Assembly: GCF_004011155.1 (NCBI RefSeq)
Contig: NZ_RJWG01000001.1
Location: 123,188-187,187, forward strand
DNA: 64,000 nt
Reading direction: 5' to 3'
From: Clostridium prolinivorans
GTDB lineage: Bacteria > Bacillota > Clostridia > Clostridiales > Clostridiaceae
Under the pieces are notes generated by a model, which saw only the letters and a program-made list of their open reading frames with translations, was not told the origin of the DNA and did not search any database. Below, piece by piece: positions 46,192-55,845 of the stretch. How positions within the stretch are numbered: the stretch's first letter is position 1; the number at the start of each line of letters is the position of its first letter. Made by a program: the position numbers and the translations under genes.

Positions 46192-47187
46192 ATGGCAGAA
46201 GTATTATCACAAAGCGAAATAGATGCTCTCTTATCTGCCTTATCCTCTGGTGAGTTAAAACCAGAGGAAATTTCCAAAGAGGAAGAAAAGCAAAAGGTAA
46301 AAGTTTATAACTTTAGGAGCCCTCAAAAATTTTCTAAAGACCATATAAGAACTCTTGAACTTATATATGATAACTATTCAAGAATAATATCAAATTATCT
46401 TACTGCACAAATAAGAAGCAATGTAAAGGTAAAAATAGAGTCTGTAGAGCAAATAACATATGAAGAATTTATTCATTCTATACCTAATCCAACTATATTA
46501 ACTATATTTAAAATGCCTCCCTTAAGTGGTTCTATACTTTTTGAAACAAATCCTCAATTTGTATTTCAAATTATAGATATACTTCTTGGAGGTACAGGTG
46601 CAGGAAATTATAAAATGAGGGAATTTACAGATATAGATAAAAATATTATAAAACTTATAAATAAAGGACTTATAGAAAATATGAAACTTGCCTGGGAAGA
46701 TGTTATTGAAGTTGAACCTGAAATTGAAGGATTAGAAACTAATCCTGCCTTAAATCAAACTATGGCACCTACAGAACCTATAGCTTTAATAACTTTTTCT
46801 GTTGAAATGAATGGAATTAATACTTTTATTAATATTTGTATACCTTATTTAAGTGTTGAAAAAATACTTGATAAATTAGTAGTTCAATATTGGTTTAGAG
46901 AAAATAATGAAGATGCTTTAAAAGAATCAAAAGAAAAACTAAAGCAAAGACTTAATGTAGTTCAAGTAGGTATAAAAGTAGTTCTTGGTATCAAAAACAT
47001 AACTATAGATGATTTTTTAAAACTTAATGTAGGAGATGTTATACCACTTGATAATAGAAGTGATAGTCCTGTTAAAGTATTAATAGAAGATACGCCTTAT
47101 TTTTATGGAAAACCAGGAATAGTAGGTAAAAATTTGGGGGTTCAAATAATAGATAGTATAGATAAGGATGTGGAAAATTATGAGTAA
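46192..47187 (+). CDS. fliM: Flagellar motor switch protein FliM
   Basis: A 331-residue C-ring protein. The N-terminal CheY-P-binding peptide SQSEIDALLSAL is followed by a CheC-like middle domain and a C-terminal FliN-like (SpoA) domain (LNVGDVIPLDN). It overlaps the start of fliY by 8 bases, indicating coupled translation. Confidence 0.95.
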   Translation: MAEVLSQSEIDALLSALSSGELKPEEISKEEEKQKVKVYNFRSPQKFSKDHIRTLELIYDNYSRIISNYLTAQIRSNVKVKIESVEQITYEEFIHSIPNPTILTIFKMPPLSGSILFETNPQFVFQIIDILLGGTGAGNYKMREFTDIDKNIIKLINKGLIENMKLAWEDVIEVEPEIEGLETNPALNQTMAPTEPIALITFSVEMNGINTFINICIPYLSVEKILDKLVVQYWFRENNEDALKESKEKLKQRLNVVQVGIKVVLGIKNITIDDFLKLNVGDVIPLDNRSDSPVKVLIEDTPYFYGKPGIVGKNLGVQIIDSIDKDVENYE

Positions 47188-48292
47188 TGGCTTCCTTTCA
47201 CAAGAAGAAATAGATTCATTATTAAATGGAGGAAATTTAAATCAAGAACCACAATCAGAGGAAATACTTTCTGATATAGAAAAAGACTTGCTTGGTGAAA
47301 TAGGCAATATATCTATGGGGTCAGCATCTACAGCTCTCTCTACAATTATAAATCAGCAGGTTAATATAACTACTCCTGTAGTTACAGTTACTACTTTAAA
47401 TAAGTTAAAAGATAGCTTTGAAGTCCCTAATATAGCTCTTGAAGTAAAATATACAAGTGGAATTGTAGGTGAAAATTTACTTGTAATGAAAATTACAGAT
47501 GCGGCTATAATAGCAAATCTTATGATGGGTGGGGACGGAAAAGTAGATAATCATGAATTAACAGAAATAGAGGAAAGTGCTGTTTCAGAAGCTATGAATC
47601 AGATGATAGGATCTGCAGCTACATCAATGGCAACTATGTTCTCTAGAGAAATAAATATTTCTCCTCCAAGTTCTAAAATATGGACTGACAACACAAACAC
47701 ATTAACTGATAATATTGACGGCAATGAAAATATAGTTCAGGTTTCATTTAAACTTACAATAGGAAATTTAGTTGATAGCACTATTATGCAAATACTTCCC
47801 TTAGATACAGCAAAAAAAATAGTTTCAATAATGATGGGAAATGAAAATGAAGATAATAAAAATATAAATTCAAATAAAGAAAATACTATTCAATATTCAA
47901 ATTATGATGAACCTATATATTATGATAAACCAAAAGAAATTCATACAGAAAAAAATATTTATAGTCCAGAGGTAGAAGTTCATAAAGCTTCTTTTCAGCC
48001 TCTTAAAGAAACATCAACTACTAAAGTACCAAAAAATATAGATTTAATACTTGATGTTCCTCTTGAAATTTCAGTAGTGCTTGGAAGAACTAAAAAAAGC
48101 ATAAAAGATATATTAAATTTTGGAACAGGTTCTTTAATAGAGCTTGATAAATTAGCAGAAGAGCCAGTTGAAATATTAGTAAATGGCAAAATAGTAGCTT
48201 ATGGAGAAGTTGTAGTTGTAGATGAAAATTTTGGTGTAAGAATAACAAGTATAGTAAGTAATACTGAAAGAGTTAAATCATTGTCTAATTAA
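47180..48292 (+). CDS. fliY: Flagellar motor switch phosphatase FliY
   Basis: A 370-residue Gram-positive FliY: N-terminal CheY-binding peptide LSQEEIDSLLNGG, a CheC-type phosphatase domain with Glu40/Asn43 (LGEIGNISMGSA) and a second site AVSEAMNQMIG, a variable linker rich in Asn/Glu (about 220-280), and a C-terminal FliN domain (LDVPLEISVVLGRTKKS). It both forms the switch and dephosphorylates CheY-P. The ATG at 47180 overlaps fliM as ATGAGTAA; an earlier in-frame ATG at 47168 is less likely. Confidence 0.93.
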   Translation: MSNGFLSQEEIDSLLNGGNLNQEPQSEEILSDIEKDLLGEIGNISMGSASTALSTIINQQVNITTPVVTVTTLNKLKDSFEVPNIALEVKYTSGIVGENLLVMKITDAAIIANLMMGGDGKVDNHELTEIEESAVSEAMNQMIGSAATSMATMFSREINISPPSSKIWTDNTNTLTDNIDGNENIVQVSFKLTIGNLVDSTIMQILPLDTAKKIVSIMMGNENEDNKNINSNKENTIQYSNYDEPIYYDKPKEIHTEKNIYSPEVEVHKASFQPLKETSTTKVPKNIDLILDVPLEISVVLGRTKKSIKDILNFGTGSLIELDKLAEEPVEILVNGKIVAYGEVVVVDENFGVRITSIVSNTERVKSLSN

Positions 48293-48297
48293 TTTTT

Positions 48298-48332
48298 AAG
48301 AAATAAAGTCTAGGGCTTTATTTCTTTTTTTA
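48298..48332 (+). terminator. Terminator after fliY
   Basis: An 11-bp stem AAGAAATAAAG / CTTTATTTCTT with a 7-base loop and an ensuing T-run. It separates the switch genes from the flgM operon. Confidence 0.88.
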
Positions 48333-48336
48333 GGTA

Positions 48337-48363
48337 TAAATTTTTTAAAACTTTATACGATAA
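48337..48363 (+). promoter_or_regulatory. Sigma-D (sigma-28) promoter of the flgM operon
   Basis: TAAA (48337-48340), 15-base spacer, TACGATAA (48356-48363), close to the Bacillus sigma-D consensus TAAA-N15-GCCGATAT. It lies between the fliY terminator and flgM and is identical in both boxes and spacing to the flagellin promoter. Confidence 0.82.
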
Positions 48364-48406
48364 TAAATAATAGTAAATATATGAATATTTTATAGGAGTG
48401 TTTCAA

Positions 48407-48676
48407 ATGAAGATAAATGGATTAGGGATTAATAAAGGTATAAATTCATATAAAAATAACAGTAAACCAGTAGAAAAAAAATCAACCAATTTTACAAAAG
48501 ATACAGTTGAACTTTCTTCTTTGGCTAAAAGTTTAAGTTCATTAAAAGAAGAAGAAACTTTTAATTCAAATGAAAAAATCGAAAAACTTCAAAGAGAGAT
48601 ATCCAAAGGGACATATAAACCAAATTCAAAATTAATAGCTAAAAGCATTATAGAAAATATGAAAGGGAAAGGAGTT
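48407..48676 (+). CDS. flgM: Anti-sigma-28 factor FlgM
   Basis: A 90-residue protein with a disordered Asn/Lys-rich N-terminus and the conserved C-terminal sigma-binding helices (DTVELSSLAKSL ... IEKLQREISKGTYKPNSKLIAKSIIE). It holds sigma-D inactive until the hook is complete and FlgM is exported. A GTG at 48398 overlaps the TAGGAGTG ribosome site, so the ATG at 48407 is used; the stop codon ends at about 48679. Sigma-D controlling its own inhibitor gives feedback. Confidence 0.9.
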
Positions 48677-48681
48677 TAATT

Positions 48682-49095
48682 TTGAAAGAGGAGTTAATGA
48701 ATATAATATTAATTGAAATAGAAGCACTGAAAGAGCTTTTAAAAATACTTGAGAAGCAGCATGAATTTTTATTAAAATCTAATGCAATTACATTAGAAGG
48801 ATTTATTTCTAAAATAGAAGATTCTAATAAAAAAATTGCAGAGATAGAAATTAAAAGAAGGCAGATTACTAAAGGAAGACCTATGAGAGAAATTATAGAG
48901 GAAATAGGAGATAATGATTTAGATAAATATTATAGAGAAATAAAAAAGCTTATTGAAGAAGTAAGAATTCAAAAAGATTCAAATGAACTTTTAATAAAAC
49001 AAGGATTAAGTTTTACAAATAGAATATTAAACATATTAAATCCTTCAAAAATTCCAAAAATTTACAACTCTTACGGACAGTTATCTAAAAAATAA
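48682..49095 (+). CDS. flgN: Flagellar export chaperone FlgN
   Basis: A 137-residue, nearly all-helical, coiled-coil protein of the FlgN family, the export chaperone for hook-filament junction proteins FlgK and FlgL, whose genes follow immediately. TTG start behind AAAGGAG, two bases after the flgM stop. Confidence 0.88.
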   Translation: MKEELMNIILIEIEALKELLKILEKQHEFLLKSNAITLEGFISKIEDSNKKIAEIEIKRRQITKGRPMREIIEEIGDNDLDKYYREIKKLIEEVRIQKDSNELLIKQGLSFTNRILNILNPSKIPKIYNSYGQLSKK

Positions 49096-49108
49096 ATGAG
49101 GTGAATAT

Positions 49109-50845
49109 ATGTCAGGATTATTTTCAATACTTAATATAGCAAATAGAGGAATGGCAGCACAACAGACAGCAATTAATGTAACTTCTCATAATATTGCTAA
49201 TTCAAGTACAGAAGGCTATTCAAGACAAAGAGCTGTAATTGAAACTACAAGACCTTCAAATGTGCTTTCTTTAAATAGTGCATTTGAAGCTGGACAGCTT
49301 GGGACAGGTGCACAGGTTGAAATAATACAAAGAGTAAGAGATAGCTTTTTAGATTATCAAGTAAGGGTAGAAAATAGTACTTATGGACAATTTTCTGCAA
49401 GAGATGAATTTTTAAGCCAAATAGAAAACATTATAAATGAACCTTCAGATACAGGAATTTCAACATTAATAGGAAATTTTTTTGATTCGTGGCATGTTCT
49501 TTCAGCAGATGCTCAAAGTTCTAATTCAAGAACAATAGTTGTTAATCAATCACAGGCTTTGGCAGATGAGTTAAATCATACTGCAAACCAGCTTAATAAA
49601 CTTAAAGAAAATTCTAAACAAGTTATAATGAATACAGTTTTTGAAGTCAATGATATTATAGAACAAATAGATAAATTAAATCAGCAAATTATGGGAGTTA
49701 AAATTGCAGGGCAAGAGCCTAATGATTTAATGGACAAAAGAGACAAACTTTTAGATGATTTAAGCATTAAACTCAATATTACAATAGATAAAAACAATTT
49801 TTATGGTTTAGATATTAAAACAGAAGGTATTAATATTGTTAAATCCGAAAACAACACTAATGTTAATAAATTATCTTATGTAGATGAAATAGAAAAAATA
49901 GGTGAAAATAGTTATAAAATAACTTACTATAAGTTTGGAAATAAATCAAGTGATAATTATAAAAGAGAATTAATTTTAAATAATTTATCAGAAGAAGATT
50001 TAAATGAACTTGAAACAGGTAGAATTATTTGGACAGATTATAATGGTGAACCTATAGAAATTCCAGGAAACAAAAGTGCCATATATAGACCTTCTAATGG
50101 GGAGCTTATGGGGTGCAAAACTGTTTTTCAAGATGTAGAAAATTATATGGATCAGCTTGACAAAATAGCTAAAGCACTTGCTTTTACTGTAAATGCTCTA
50201 CATAGTAATAGTGAGAAGGCAGAAGAAGATACTCTTCCGTTTTTTGTAAATGGTGATATTGCATCATATACCGTTAATAGTGGGAAAAATATATTAACAA
50301 ATATTGCTGATGTACTTTCAGCTGAAAAAAATATTACAGCTGCTAATATTTCTATAAATAAAGAAATTGTAGATGATGTAATGAAAATTAAGACAGCATT
50401 TGATGAAAATGGCGGGGAAAATGAAGGAACAAGGGCTCTTGCTATAGCACAGCTTAGAAACAATTTTATAAAAATTCAAGATATAGGAAGCACAATTAAT
50501 TCAAGAGAAGATTTATTTAATAAAGGTGGCAATTTAATAAAAGTAAATAATGAAAATAGAACTATTGAATTAAAAAACAGTAATAATGGAATGAAAATAG
50601 ATGATTATTTTAAAGATATTATAGATAGGCTTGGAGTACAAGGAGCAGAAGCAAAACGAATGGTTGCTAACCAAGAATCTCTTTTAGAAAGCTTTAAAAT
50701 GACAAGAGAATCTGTATCAGGAGTATCTATCGATGAAGAAATGGCAAACCTTATACAATATCAGCATGCTTATGCTGCAAATGCAAAAATTATTGCTACT
50801 GTTGATCAACTCCTTGATGTAGTTATAAATGGACTAATAAGATAG
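49109..50845 (+). CDS. flgK: Hook-filament junction protein FlgK
   Basis: HAP1, 578 residues. N-terminal rod/hook signature LFSILNIANRGMAAQQTAIN with VTSHNIANSSTEGYSRQR, a variable middle, and the C-terminal helix pair (EEMANLIQYQHAYAANAKI). Exported and assembled at the hook tip. GAGGTGA precedes the ATG. Confidence 0.95.
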   Translation: MSGLFSILNIANRGMAAQQTAINVTSHNIANSSTEGYSRQRAVIETTRPSNVLSLNSAFEAGQLGTGAQVEIIQRVRDSFLDYQVRVENSTYGQFSARDEFLSQIENIINEPSDTGISTLIGNFFDSWHVLSADAQSSNSRTIVVNQSQALADELNHTANQLNKLKENSKQVIMNTVFEVNDIIEQIDKLNQQIMGVKIAGQEPNDLMDKRDKLLDDLSIKLNITIDKNNFYGLDIKTEGINIVKSENNTNVNKLSYVDEIEKIGENSYKITYYKFGNKSSDNYKRELILNNLSEEDLNELETGRIIWTDYNGEPIEIPGNKSAIYRPSNGELMGCKTVFQDVENYMDQLDKIAKALAFTVNALHSNSEKAEEDTLPFFVNGDIASYTVNSGKNILTNIADVLSAEKNITAANISINKEIVDDVMKIKTAFDENGGENEGTRALAIAQLRNNFIKIQDIGSTINSREDLFNKGGNLIKVNNENRTIELKNSNNGMKIDDYFKDIIDRLGVQGAEAKRMVANQESLLESFKMTRESVSGVSIDEEMANLIQYQHAYAANAKIIATVDQLLDVVINGLIR

Positions 50846-50871
50846 TAATTATTTATAAGGGGATGATAATT

Positions 50872-51816
50872 ATGAGAGTTACTAATAAAATGCTATCTCA
50901 TAGTTTTTTAGCTGATATGAGAACAAATCTTAAAAATATGCAAAAAATTCAAGAACAGATGACTTCAGGTAAAGAAATAAGAAAACCTTCTGATGATCCT
51001 GCAAAAATTGCAAGAGCTATGCAGCTTCATACAGATATAAATGCAAATAAGCAATATAATTCTAATATAAGCGATACTATAAATTGGCTTGACATTACAG
51101 ATACAGCATTAGGACAACTTGGGAATGTACTTCAAAGAATGAGTGAGCTTTTGATGCAATCTGGAAATGCAGCTTATAGTAGTACTGAAAGACAGTCAAT
51201 AAAGGATGAATTTAATGAAAGAATAGAAGAATTTACACAAATATTAAATACTAGTTATGATGGTAAATATATATTTGGTGGTACTAGAACAACTACAAAA
51301 CCTGTTATAACTGATGAAGTAAATGGAAATAAAAATTTGAAATATAATATAGATACAAATGATGAATCATATATACAAAGTGAAATTAGTAAAATAAATC
51401 AAAAAATGAAAGTAGAAATATCTCCAGGTGTTACAATAGATTACAATGTTTCAGCGTCAGAAATTATAGAATTTGATGGAAAAAATCTAAAAGATACTTT
51501 TTCTAAAATACTATCAGATTTAGATAATGAAAATGGGGTTTTAGATCTTGCAGGAAGTGATATGGAAGATATAAAAAAAGCTATGGATAATCTTCTAAAA
51601 AAACGTTCTGAAGTTGGAGCAAAACAAAATAGAATGGAAAGTGCTAAATCTAAAAATGAAGATGAAACTTTTAATTTAACTGAAATATTATCTAAAACAG
51701 AAGATATAGATATAACTGAAAAAACTATGGAATATGCAACCCTTCAGACTGTATATATGGCATCGCTTCAAACAAGTGCAAGGGTAATTCAGCCGACCCT
51801 TCTTGATTATTTATAG
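50872..51816 (+). CDS. flgL: Hook-filament junction protein FlgL
   Basis: HAP3, 314 residues. Flagellin-like N-terminus ([20 protein letters not shown]) with the FlgL-type [15 protein letters not shown] segment and a C-terminal helix ending [16 protein letters not shown]. The earlier in-frame ATG at 50863 abuts the AGGGG ribosome site, so 50872 is preferred. Confidence 0.93.
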   Translation: MRVTNKMLSHSFLADMRTNLKNMQKIQEQMTSGKEIRKPSDDPAKIARAMQLHTDINANKQYNSNISDTINWLDITDTALGQLGNVLQRMSELLMQSGNAAYSSTERQSIKDEFNERIEEFTQILNTSYDGKYIFGGTRTTTKPVITDEVNGNKNLKYNIDTNDESYIQSEISKINQKMKVEISPGVTIDYNVSASEIIEFDGKNLKDTFSKILSDLDNENGVLDLAGSDMEDIKKAMDNLLKKRSEVGAKQNRMESAKSKNEDETFNLTEILSKTEDIDITEKTMEYATLQTVYMASLQTSARVIQPTLLDYL

Positions 51817-51826
51817 GAGGACTATT

Positions 51827-52252
51827 ATGAAGTTTAACACAAAATATCATGGAGTAAAAGAGTTTAAAGAAGAAGATATAATATATTTTAAAAAAGGACT
51901 TCCTGGATTCGAAAAATTAAATAAATTTATATTATTTTCTGTTGAAGAAAATAATATATTTAGCATTTTACATTCTGTAGAAAATGAAGAAATTGGATTA
52001 GTGGTTGCTTCTCCATTTACAATATTTAAAGATTATGAATTTAAATTAAGTGATGAAAAATTAAAAGAACTTAAAATATCTTCACCAGAGGATGTGTTAG
52101 TATTAAATACAGTTACTTTAAGCAATAATATTAACAGTATAACTATAAATTTAAAAGCACCTATAATAATTAATATTAAAGAAAGATTAGGGGAGCAAAT
52201 AATATTAGATAATGAAAAATACAAAATAAAGCATCCTCTTTTAAAGGAGTGA
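51827..52252 (+). CDS. fliW: Flagellar assembly factor FliW
   Basis: A 141-residue beta-barrel protein that binds flagellin and, when free, CsrA. Family pieces include [20 protein letters not shown] and [30 protein letters not shown] at 51816-51821 fixes the ATG at 51827; a longer frame overlapping flgL is rejected. Four bases separate it from csrA, the classical FliW-CsrA pair. Confidence 0.93.
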   Translation: MKFNTKYHGVKEFKEEDIIYFKKGLPGFEKLNKFILFSVEENNIFSILHSVENEEIGLVVASPFTIFKDYEFKLSDEKLKELKISSPEDVLVLNTVTLSNNINSITINLKAPIIINIKERLGEQIILDNEKYKIKHPLLKE

Positions 52253-52256
52253 GTTT

Positions 52257-52472
52257 ATGCTTGTTATTACAAGAAAAAAAGGAGAGTCTATTTTAATTGG
52301 TGAAGATATAGAAATAACAGTAGTAAATATAGATAAAAAATTTGTAAAACTGTCTATTGATGCACCTAAAAATATAACAATTTTAAGAAAAGAACTATAT
52401 AAAGAAGTAATAGAAGAAAATAAAAATGCTACATTATTTAACAGTGAAGTGCTTAAAAATATAAAAAAATAA
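52257..52472 (+). CDS. csrA: Carbon storage regulator CsrA
   Basis: A 71-residue RNA-binding dimer ([23 protein letters not shown], then [18 protein letters not shown]). It represses translation of GGA-containing leaders, in Bacillus the flagellin mRNA, and is antagonised by FliW bound to CsrA when flagellin is exported. AAGGAGTG precedes the ATG. Confidence 0.96.
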   Translation: MLVITRKKGESILIGEDIEITVVNIDKKFVKLSIDAPKNITILRKELYKEVIEENKNATLFNSEVLKNIKK

Positions 52473-52532
52473 TTGAATATCAAAAAACATAAAATATAAT
52501 ATTTTATGTTTTTTAAATAATAGGGGGATAAT

Positions 52533-52883
52533 ATGGAATTAAAAATTGATAAAGGAATGCATATAGAATCTGGTATAGATAAAAATTTTAAAATAAGTAC
52601 TGAAAAAACTTTAGATAATGTAAAAGATAACAATAAAATATTTGGGGGAAAAGATATACAAGAAAAAGATTTAAAAAATGCAGTAGATAAATTAAATAAA
52701 TTTTTAGAAGATAATAAAACTCATGCTGAATATGAAATACATGATAAATTAAATGATGTTATGATTAAAATAGTTGATGATAATACAGGTAAGGTAATAA
52801 AAGAAATTCCTCCACAAAAAATATTGGATATGGTTGCAAAGATGTGTGAAATTGTAGGGATTTTATTTGATAAAAAGGCGTAA
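52533..52883 (+). CDS. flaG: Flagellar protein FlaG
   Basis: A 116-residue protein of the FlaG family: disordered charged N-terminus followed by the conserved core (DKLNKFLEDNKTHAEYEIHDKLNDVMIKIVDDNTGKVIKEIPPQKILDM, seen in pieces). It influences filament length in other bacteria. Between csrA and fliS, as often in clostridia. Confidence 0.88.
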   Translation: MELKIDKGMHIESGIDKNFKISTEKTLDNVKDNNKIFGGKDIQEKDLKNAVDKLNKFLEDNKTHAEYEIHDKLNDVMIKIVDDNTGKVIKEIPPQKILDMVAKMCEIVGILFDKKA

Positions 52884-52909
52884 AATTTTACGAAAAGGAG
52901 ATGAGTTAA

Positions 52910-53296
52910 ATGCAAAACAGTAATGCATATAACACATATAAAAATAATAGCATAAATTATGCATCAAAGGAACAGCTTCTCTTAATGCTTTTAGATGGAG
53001 CTGTCAGATTTTCTAAAATAGCTAGACAATCTATTTTAGATAATGATGTAAAAAAAGCTCACGAAAATATAATCAAAACTCAAGATATTTTTTATGAACT
53101 TATAGCATCTTTAGATGTAAATAAAGGTGGAGAATGGGCAAAGAATTTAATAGAAATATATGATTTTATAATAAGAAAGTTAATTGAATCAAATATAAAA
53201 AAAGATGCAGGTATAATGGATGAAATTATACCATTAATTGAAGATGTAAGAGATACTTGGAACGAAGCATATAAAGCAGCTAAAAGTTATAAATAA
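52910..53296 (+). CDS. fliS: Flagellin export chaperone FliS
   Basis: A 128-residue four-helix protein: N-terminal AYNTYKNNSINYASKEQLLLMLLDGAVRF, then DIFYELIASLDVNKGGEWAKNL, typical of FliS. It holds flagellin monomers before export and completes the FliW-CsrA-flagellin control set. AAAGGAGATGA precedes the ATG. Confidence 0.94.
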   Translation: MQNSNAYNTYKNNSINYASKEQLLLMLLDGAVRFSKIARQSILDNDVKKAHENIIKTQDIFYELIASLDVNKGGEWAKNLIEIYDFIIRKLIESNIKKDAGIMDEIIPLIEDVRDTWNEAYKAAKSYK

Positions 53297-53339
53297 AAAA
53301 TTTTTATTAATTTAAACTATATTACTTTATTATCTTAAA

Positions 53340-53367
53340 TCAACAAAATATATAAAAAGTGTATAAT
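53340..53367 (+). promoter_or_regulatory. Candidate sigma-A promoter before fliD
   Basis: TCAACA (53340-53345), 16-base spacer, TATAAT (53362-53367) in the 101-base gap between fliS and fliD. Readthrough from the sigma-D transcript is equally possible. Confidence 0.45.
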
Positions 53368-53397
53368 TTAATATTTAATATTTAAGGTGGTGAATTT

Positions 53398-55293
53398 ATG
53401 AGTAATACATTAAGAATAACAGGTCTTGCTACAGGTCTTGATGTTGATAGTATGGTAAAGACTATGATGAAAGCTGAGCAAGTTAAAGTTGATAAGATGA
53501 TGCAAGATAGGCAAATACTTCAGTGGCAGCAGGACTTATATAGAGAAATTATTGGTGATTTAAATACATTTAAAAGTACTTACTTTGATGTTTTAAAGCC
53601 AGATACAAATATGCTTTCTAAAAATAATTATGCTGATTTTGATTATACGAGCAGTGATTCTTCTATTGCAACAGTAACAGCAGTTTCAGGAGCAGTATCA
53701 GGTAAATATACTATAAAAGTAAATCAACTTGCTTCTAGTGCTTATATAACTTCAAATTCAATTGTATTTAATAAAACTGATAATATTACTGATACTTCAA
53801 TTTGGCAGGGTAAAAAAATTAAACTTAATGATACTGAAATAACAATATCATCTGATTTAAATTCTGTAGATGACATTGTTAATGACATTAATAGTAAAAT
53901 AAATGCAAGTTCTATGAAAGGGAAAATACAGGTAAGTAAAATAATAGATGGATCTAATACTTATATTAAGTTTGACGCATTAACTACAGAAAATATAAAA
54001 ATAACAAATGTAGATGGAATAGAAAATTTAAATGTATTAGATGGAAAAGTTATTAATCCATCTTTATCTACAAAACTTGCAGATTTAGGTATGACTGATG
54101 AAACTGGCTCATTTAAATTTACATACAATGGGAATTTAGTTTCAATTGATGTTAGTAATCAAAGTACGTTAAGAGATTTTATCCAAAATATAAGTAATAA
54201 AACATCTGGAAATGTTACTGCTAAATTTAGCGAACTAACAGGAAAATTTGAGTTAAAAACATCTTCAACAGGTAGCAGTATGGCTATAAATTTAGATAAT
54301 GGTACTACTAGTTCATTAATGAGTGCATTAGGATTATCAGAAGATTACAGTATAAAAAATGGACAAGATGCTAAAGTAGAGATAACACCTCCTGGAGCAT
54401 CTTCATCAACCTTAGTAATAAAATCATCAAATATTTTTACTATAGATAATATAAGTTATAATTTAATGCAGGCTGATCCAAACAAAAGTGTGGATATTAC
54501 AGTAACATTAAATACTCAAAAAACTTTTGATAAAATTAAAGCTTTTATTGATAAATATAACGAAATTGTAGATAAAATTAATAAAAAAATTGATGAAAAA
54601 AAACAATATGATTATAAGCCTTTAACTGATGAACAAAAAAAGGAAATGAGCGAAGATGATATAAAAAAGTGGGAGGAAAAAGCAAAGGAAGGATTGCTAA
54701 AAAATGACAGTAATCTTCAAAACATGCTTTATTCTATGAGAAATGCATTCTTTCAAAAGATAGAAGGAGTAGGATTATCCTTAAAAGATATTGGATTAAA
54801 TACATCAAGTGATATATCTCAAAGGGGTAAAATAATATTTGACAGCACTTTAGGAGGAGAGCAAAAACTTAAAGACATGCTAGCAGAAAAAGGGGATGAA
54901 GTTGCAAAACTTTTTATGCAGGTTTCTACAAAGCAGCCAACTTACAGTCCTAATTTGACACAAAGTCAAAGGCAAGACAGAAATAGTGATGAAGGAATTT
55001 TTCAAAGAATAAATGATATTTTACAAGATTATATAAGAACTTCAAGGAACAATAGTGGTAAAAAAGGTTTACTTATTGAAAAAGCTGGTATTAAAGGTGA
55101 TTTTACTGAATATAATAATTTACTAACAAATCAAATAAAATATCAGGATAAAATTATTTCTGATTTAAATAAAAAGCTTGCAGATAAAGAAAATAATTAT
55201 TATATGCAATTTTCAAAACTTGAAACAGCAATGCAAAAATTAAACGATCAGTCAAACTGGCTTTATCAGCAGCTTGGAATGTCAGGTAATTAA
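53398..55293 (+). CDS. fliD: Filament cap protein FliD
   Basis: HAP2, 631 residues. N-terminal signature ITGLATGLDVDSMVKTMMKAEQ with a coiled coil, a large Ser/Thr/Asn-rich exposed middle, and the C-terminal helices ending QSNWLYQQLGMSGN. It caps the filament and places flagellin. It overlaps the next reading frame's upstream end by one base. Confidence 0.95.
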   Translation: MSNTLRITGLATGLDVDSMVKTMMKAEQVKVDKMMQDRQILQWQQDLYREIIGDLNTFKSTYFDVLKPDTNMLSKNNYADFDYTSSDSSIATVTAVSGAVSGKYTIKVNQLASSAYITSNSIVFNKTDNITDTSIWQGKKIKLNDTEITISSDLNSVDDIVNDINSKINASSMKGKIQVSKIIDGSNTYIKFDALTTENIKITNVDGIENLNVLDGKVINPSLSTKLADLGMTDETGSFKFTYNGNLVSIDVSNQSTLRDFIQNISNKTSGNVTAKFSELTGKFELKTSSTGSSMAINLDNGTTSSLMSALGLSEDYSIKNGQDAKVEITPPGASSSTLVIKSSNIFTIDNISYNLMQADPNKSVDITVTLNTQKTFDKIKAFIDKYNEIVDKINKKIDEKKQYDYKPLTDEQKKEMSEDDIKKWEEKAKEGLLKNDSNLQNMLYSMRNAFFQKIEGVGLSLKDIGLNTSSDISQRGKIIFDSTLGGEQKLKDMLAEKGDEVAKLFMQVSTKQPTYSPNLTQSQRQDRNSDEGIFQRINDILQDYIRTSRNNSGKKGLLIEKAGIKGDFTEYNNLLTNQIKYQDKIISDLNKKLADKENNYYMQFSKLETAMQKLNDQSNWLYQQLGMSGN

Positions 55294-55304
55294 TGGAGAA
55301 ATAT

Positions 55305-55646
55305 ATGGATAATTTAAGAGAAAATTTATTAAATTTTAAAAAAATAACTGAAAGCTTAATAAATGAAATAAAAGAAGAAAATTATAATTCGTTGGAAGAT
55401 ATTTTTAACAAAAGAGAAATTGTAATTAATACAATAAAAAAAATTGATTATAATTTGGAAGATTTTAAAAATATATCTTCGGAACTTAAACTCTTAGAAA
55501 TGGAGAGAGAATTAAATATACTTATAAATGAAAAAAGACAGTTTATAGTAGAAGAAATAAATAAGCTTAAAACATATAAAAGAGCAAATAACAATTATCA
55601 AAAAAACTTTAAACCTGATTCAATATTTTTTAGTAAAAAAATATAA
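55305..55646 (+). CDS. FliT-like flagellar chaperone
   Basis: A 113-residue, charged, all-helical protein (MDNLRENLLNFKKITESLINEI) directly after fliD, the place where the FliD export chaperone FliT is found. Sequence itself is low in specific signature, so the call is by position and shape. GGAG at 55295 is 6 bases before the ATG at 55305; the overlapping ATG at 55293 has a poor ribosome site. Confidence 0.65.
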   Translation: MDNLRENLLNFKKITESLINEIKEENYNSLEDIFNKREIVINTIKKIDYNLEDFKNISSELKLLEMERELNILINEKRQFIVEEINKLKTYKRANNNYQKNFKPDSIFFSKKI

Positions 55647-55719
55647 AAAAATTTTAAATAAATAATATAATAATTTATTAGTTATAAAAATTTAAGTATT
55701 AATTTTTTAAAAATATATT

Positions 55720-55752
55720 AAATAGTCAGAGATTTTCTCTGACTATTTTTAT
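55720..55752 (+). terminator. Terminator after the fliT-like gene
   Basis: A 13-bp stem AAATAGTCAGAGA / TCTCTGACTATTT with a TTT loop and following T-run, ending the flgM-fliT block. Confidence 0.93.
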
Positions 55753-55776
55753 ATAATAATAATTATATAAAAATAT

Positions 55777-55803
55777 TAAAGTTTATAAAAATTTTTACGA
55801 TAA
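55777..55803 (+). promoter_or_regulatory. Sigma-D (sigma-28) promoter of the flagellin gene
   Basis: TAAA (55777-55780), 15-base spacer, TACGATAA (55796-55803); the same boxes and spacing as the flgM promoter. Predicted start near 55810 gives a short leader of about 36 bases. Confidence 0.85.
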
Positions 55804-55845
55804 TGAAAATATAATTATTTTTTAATATATTTTGGAGTTGATAAC

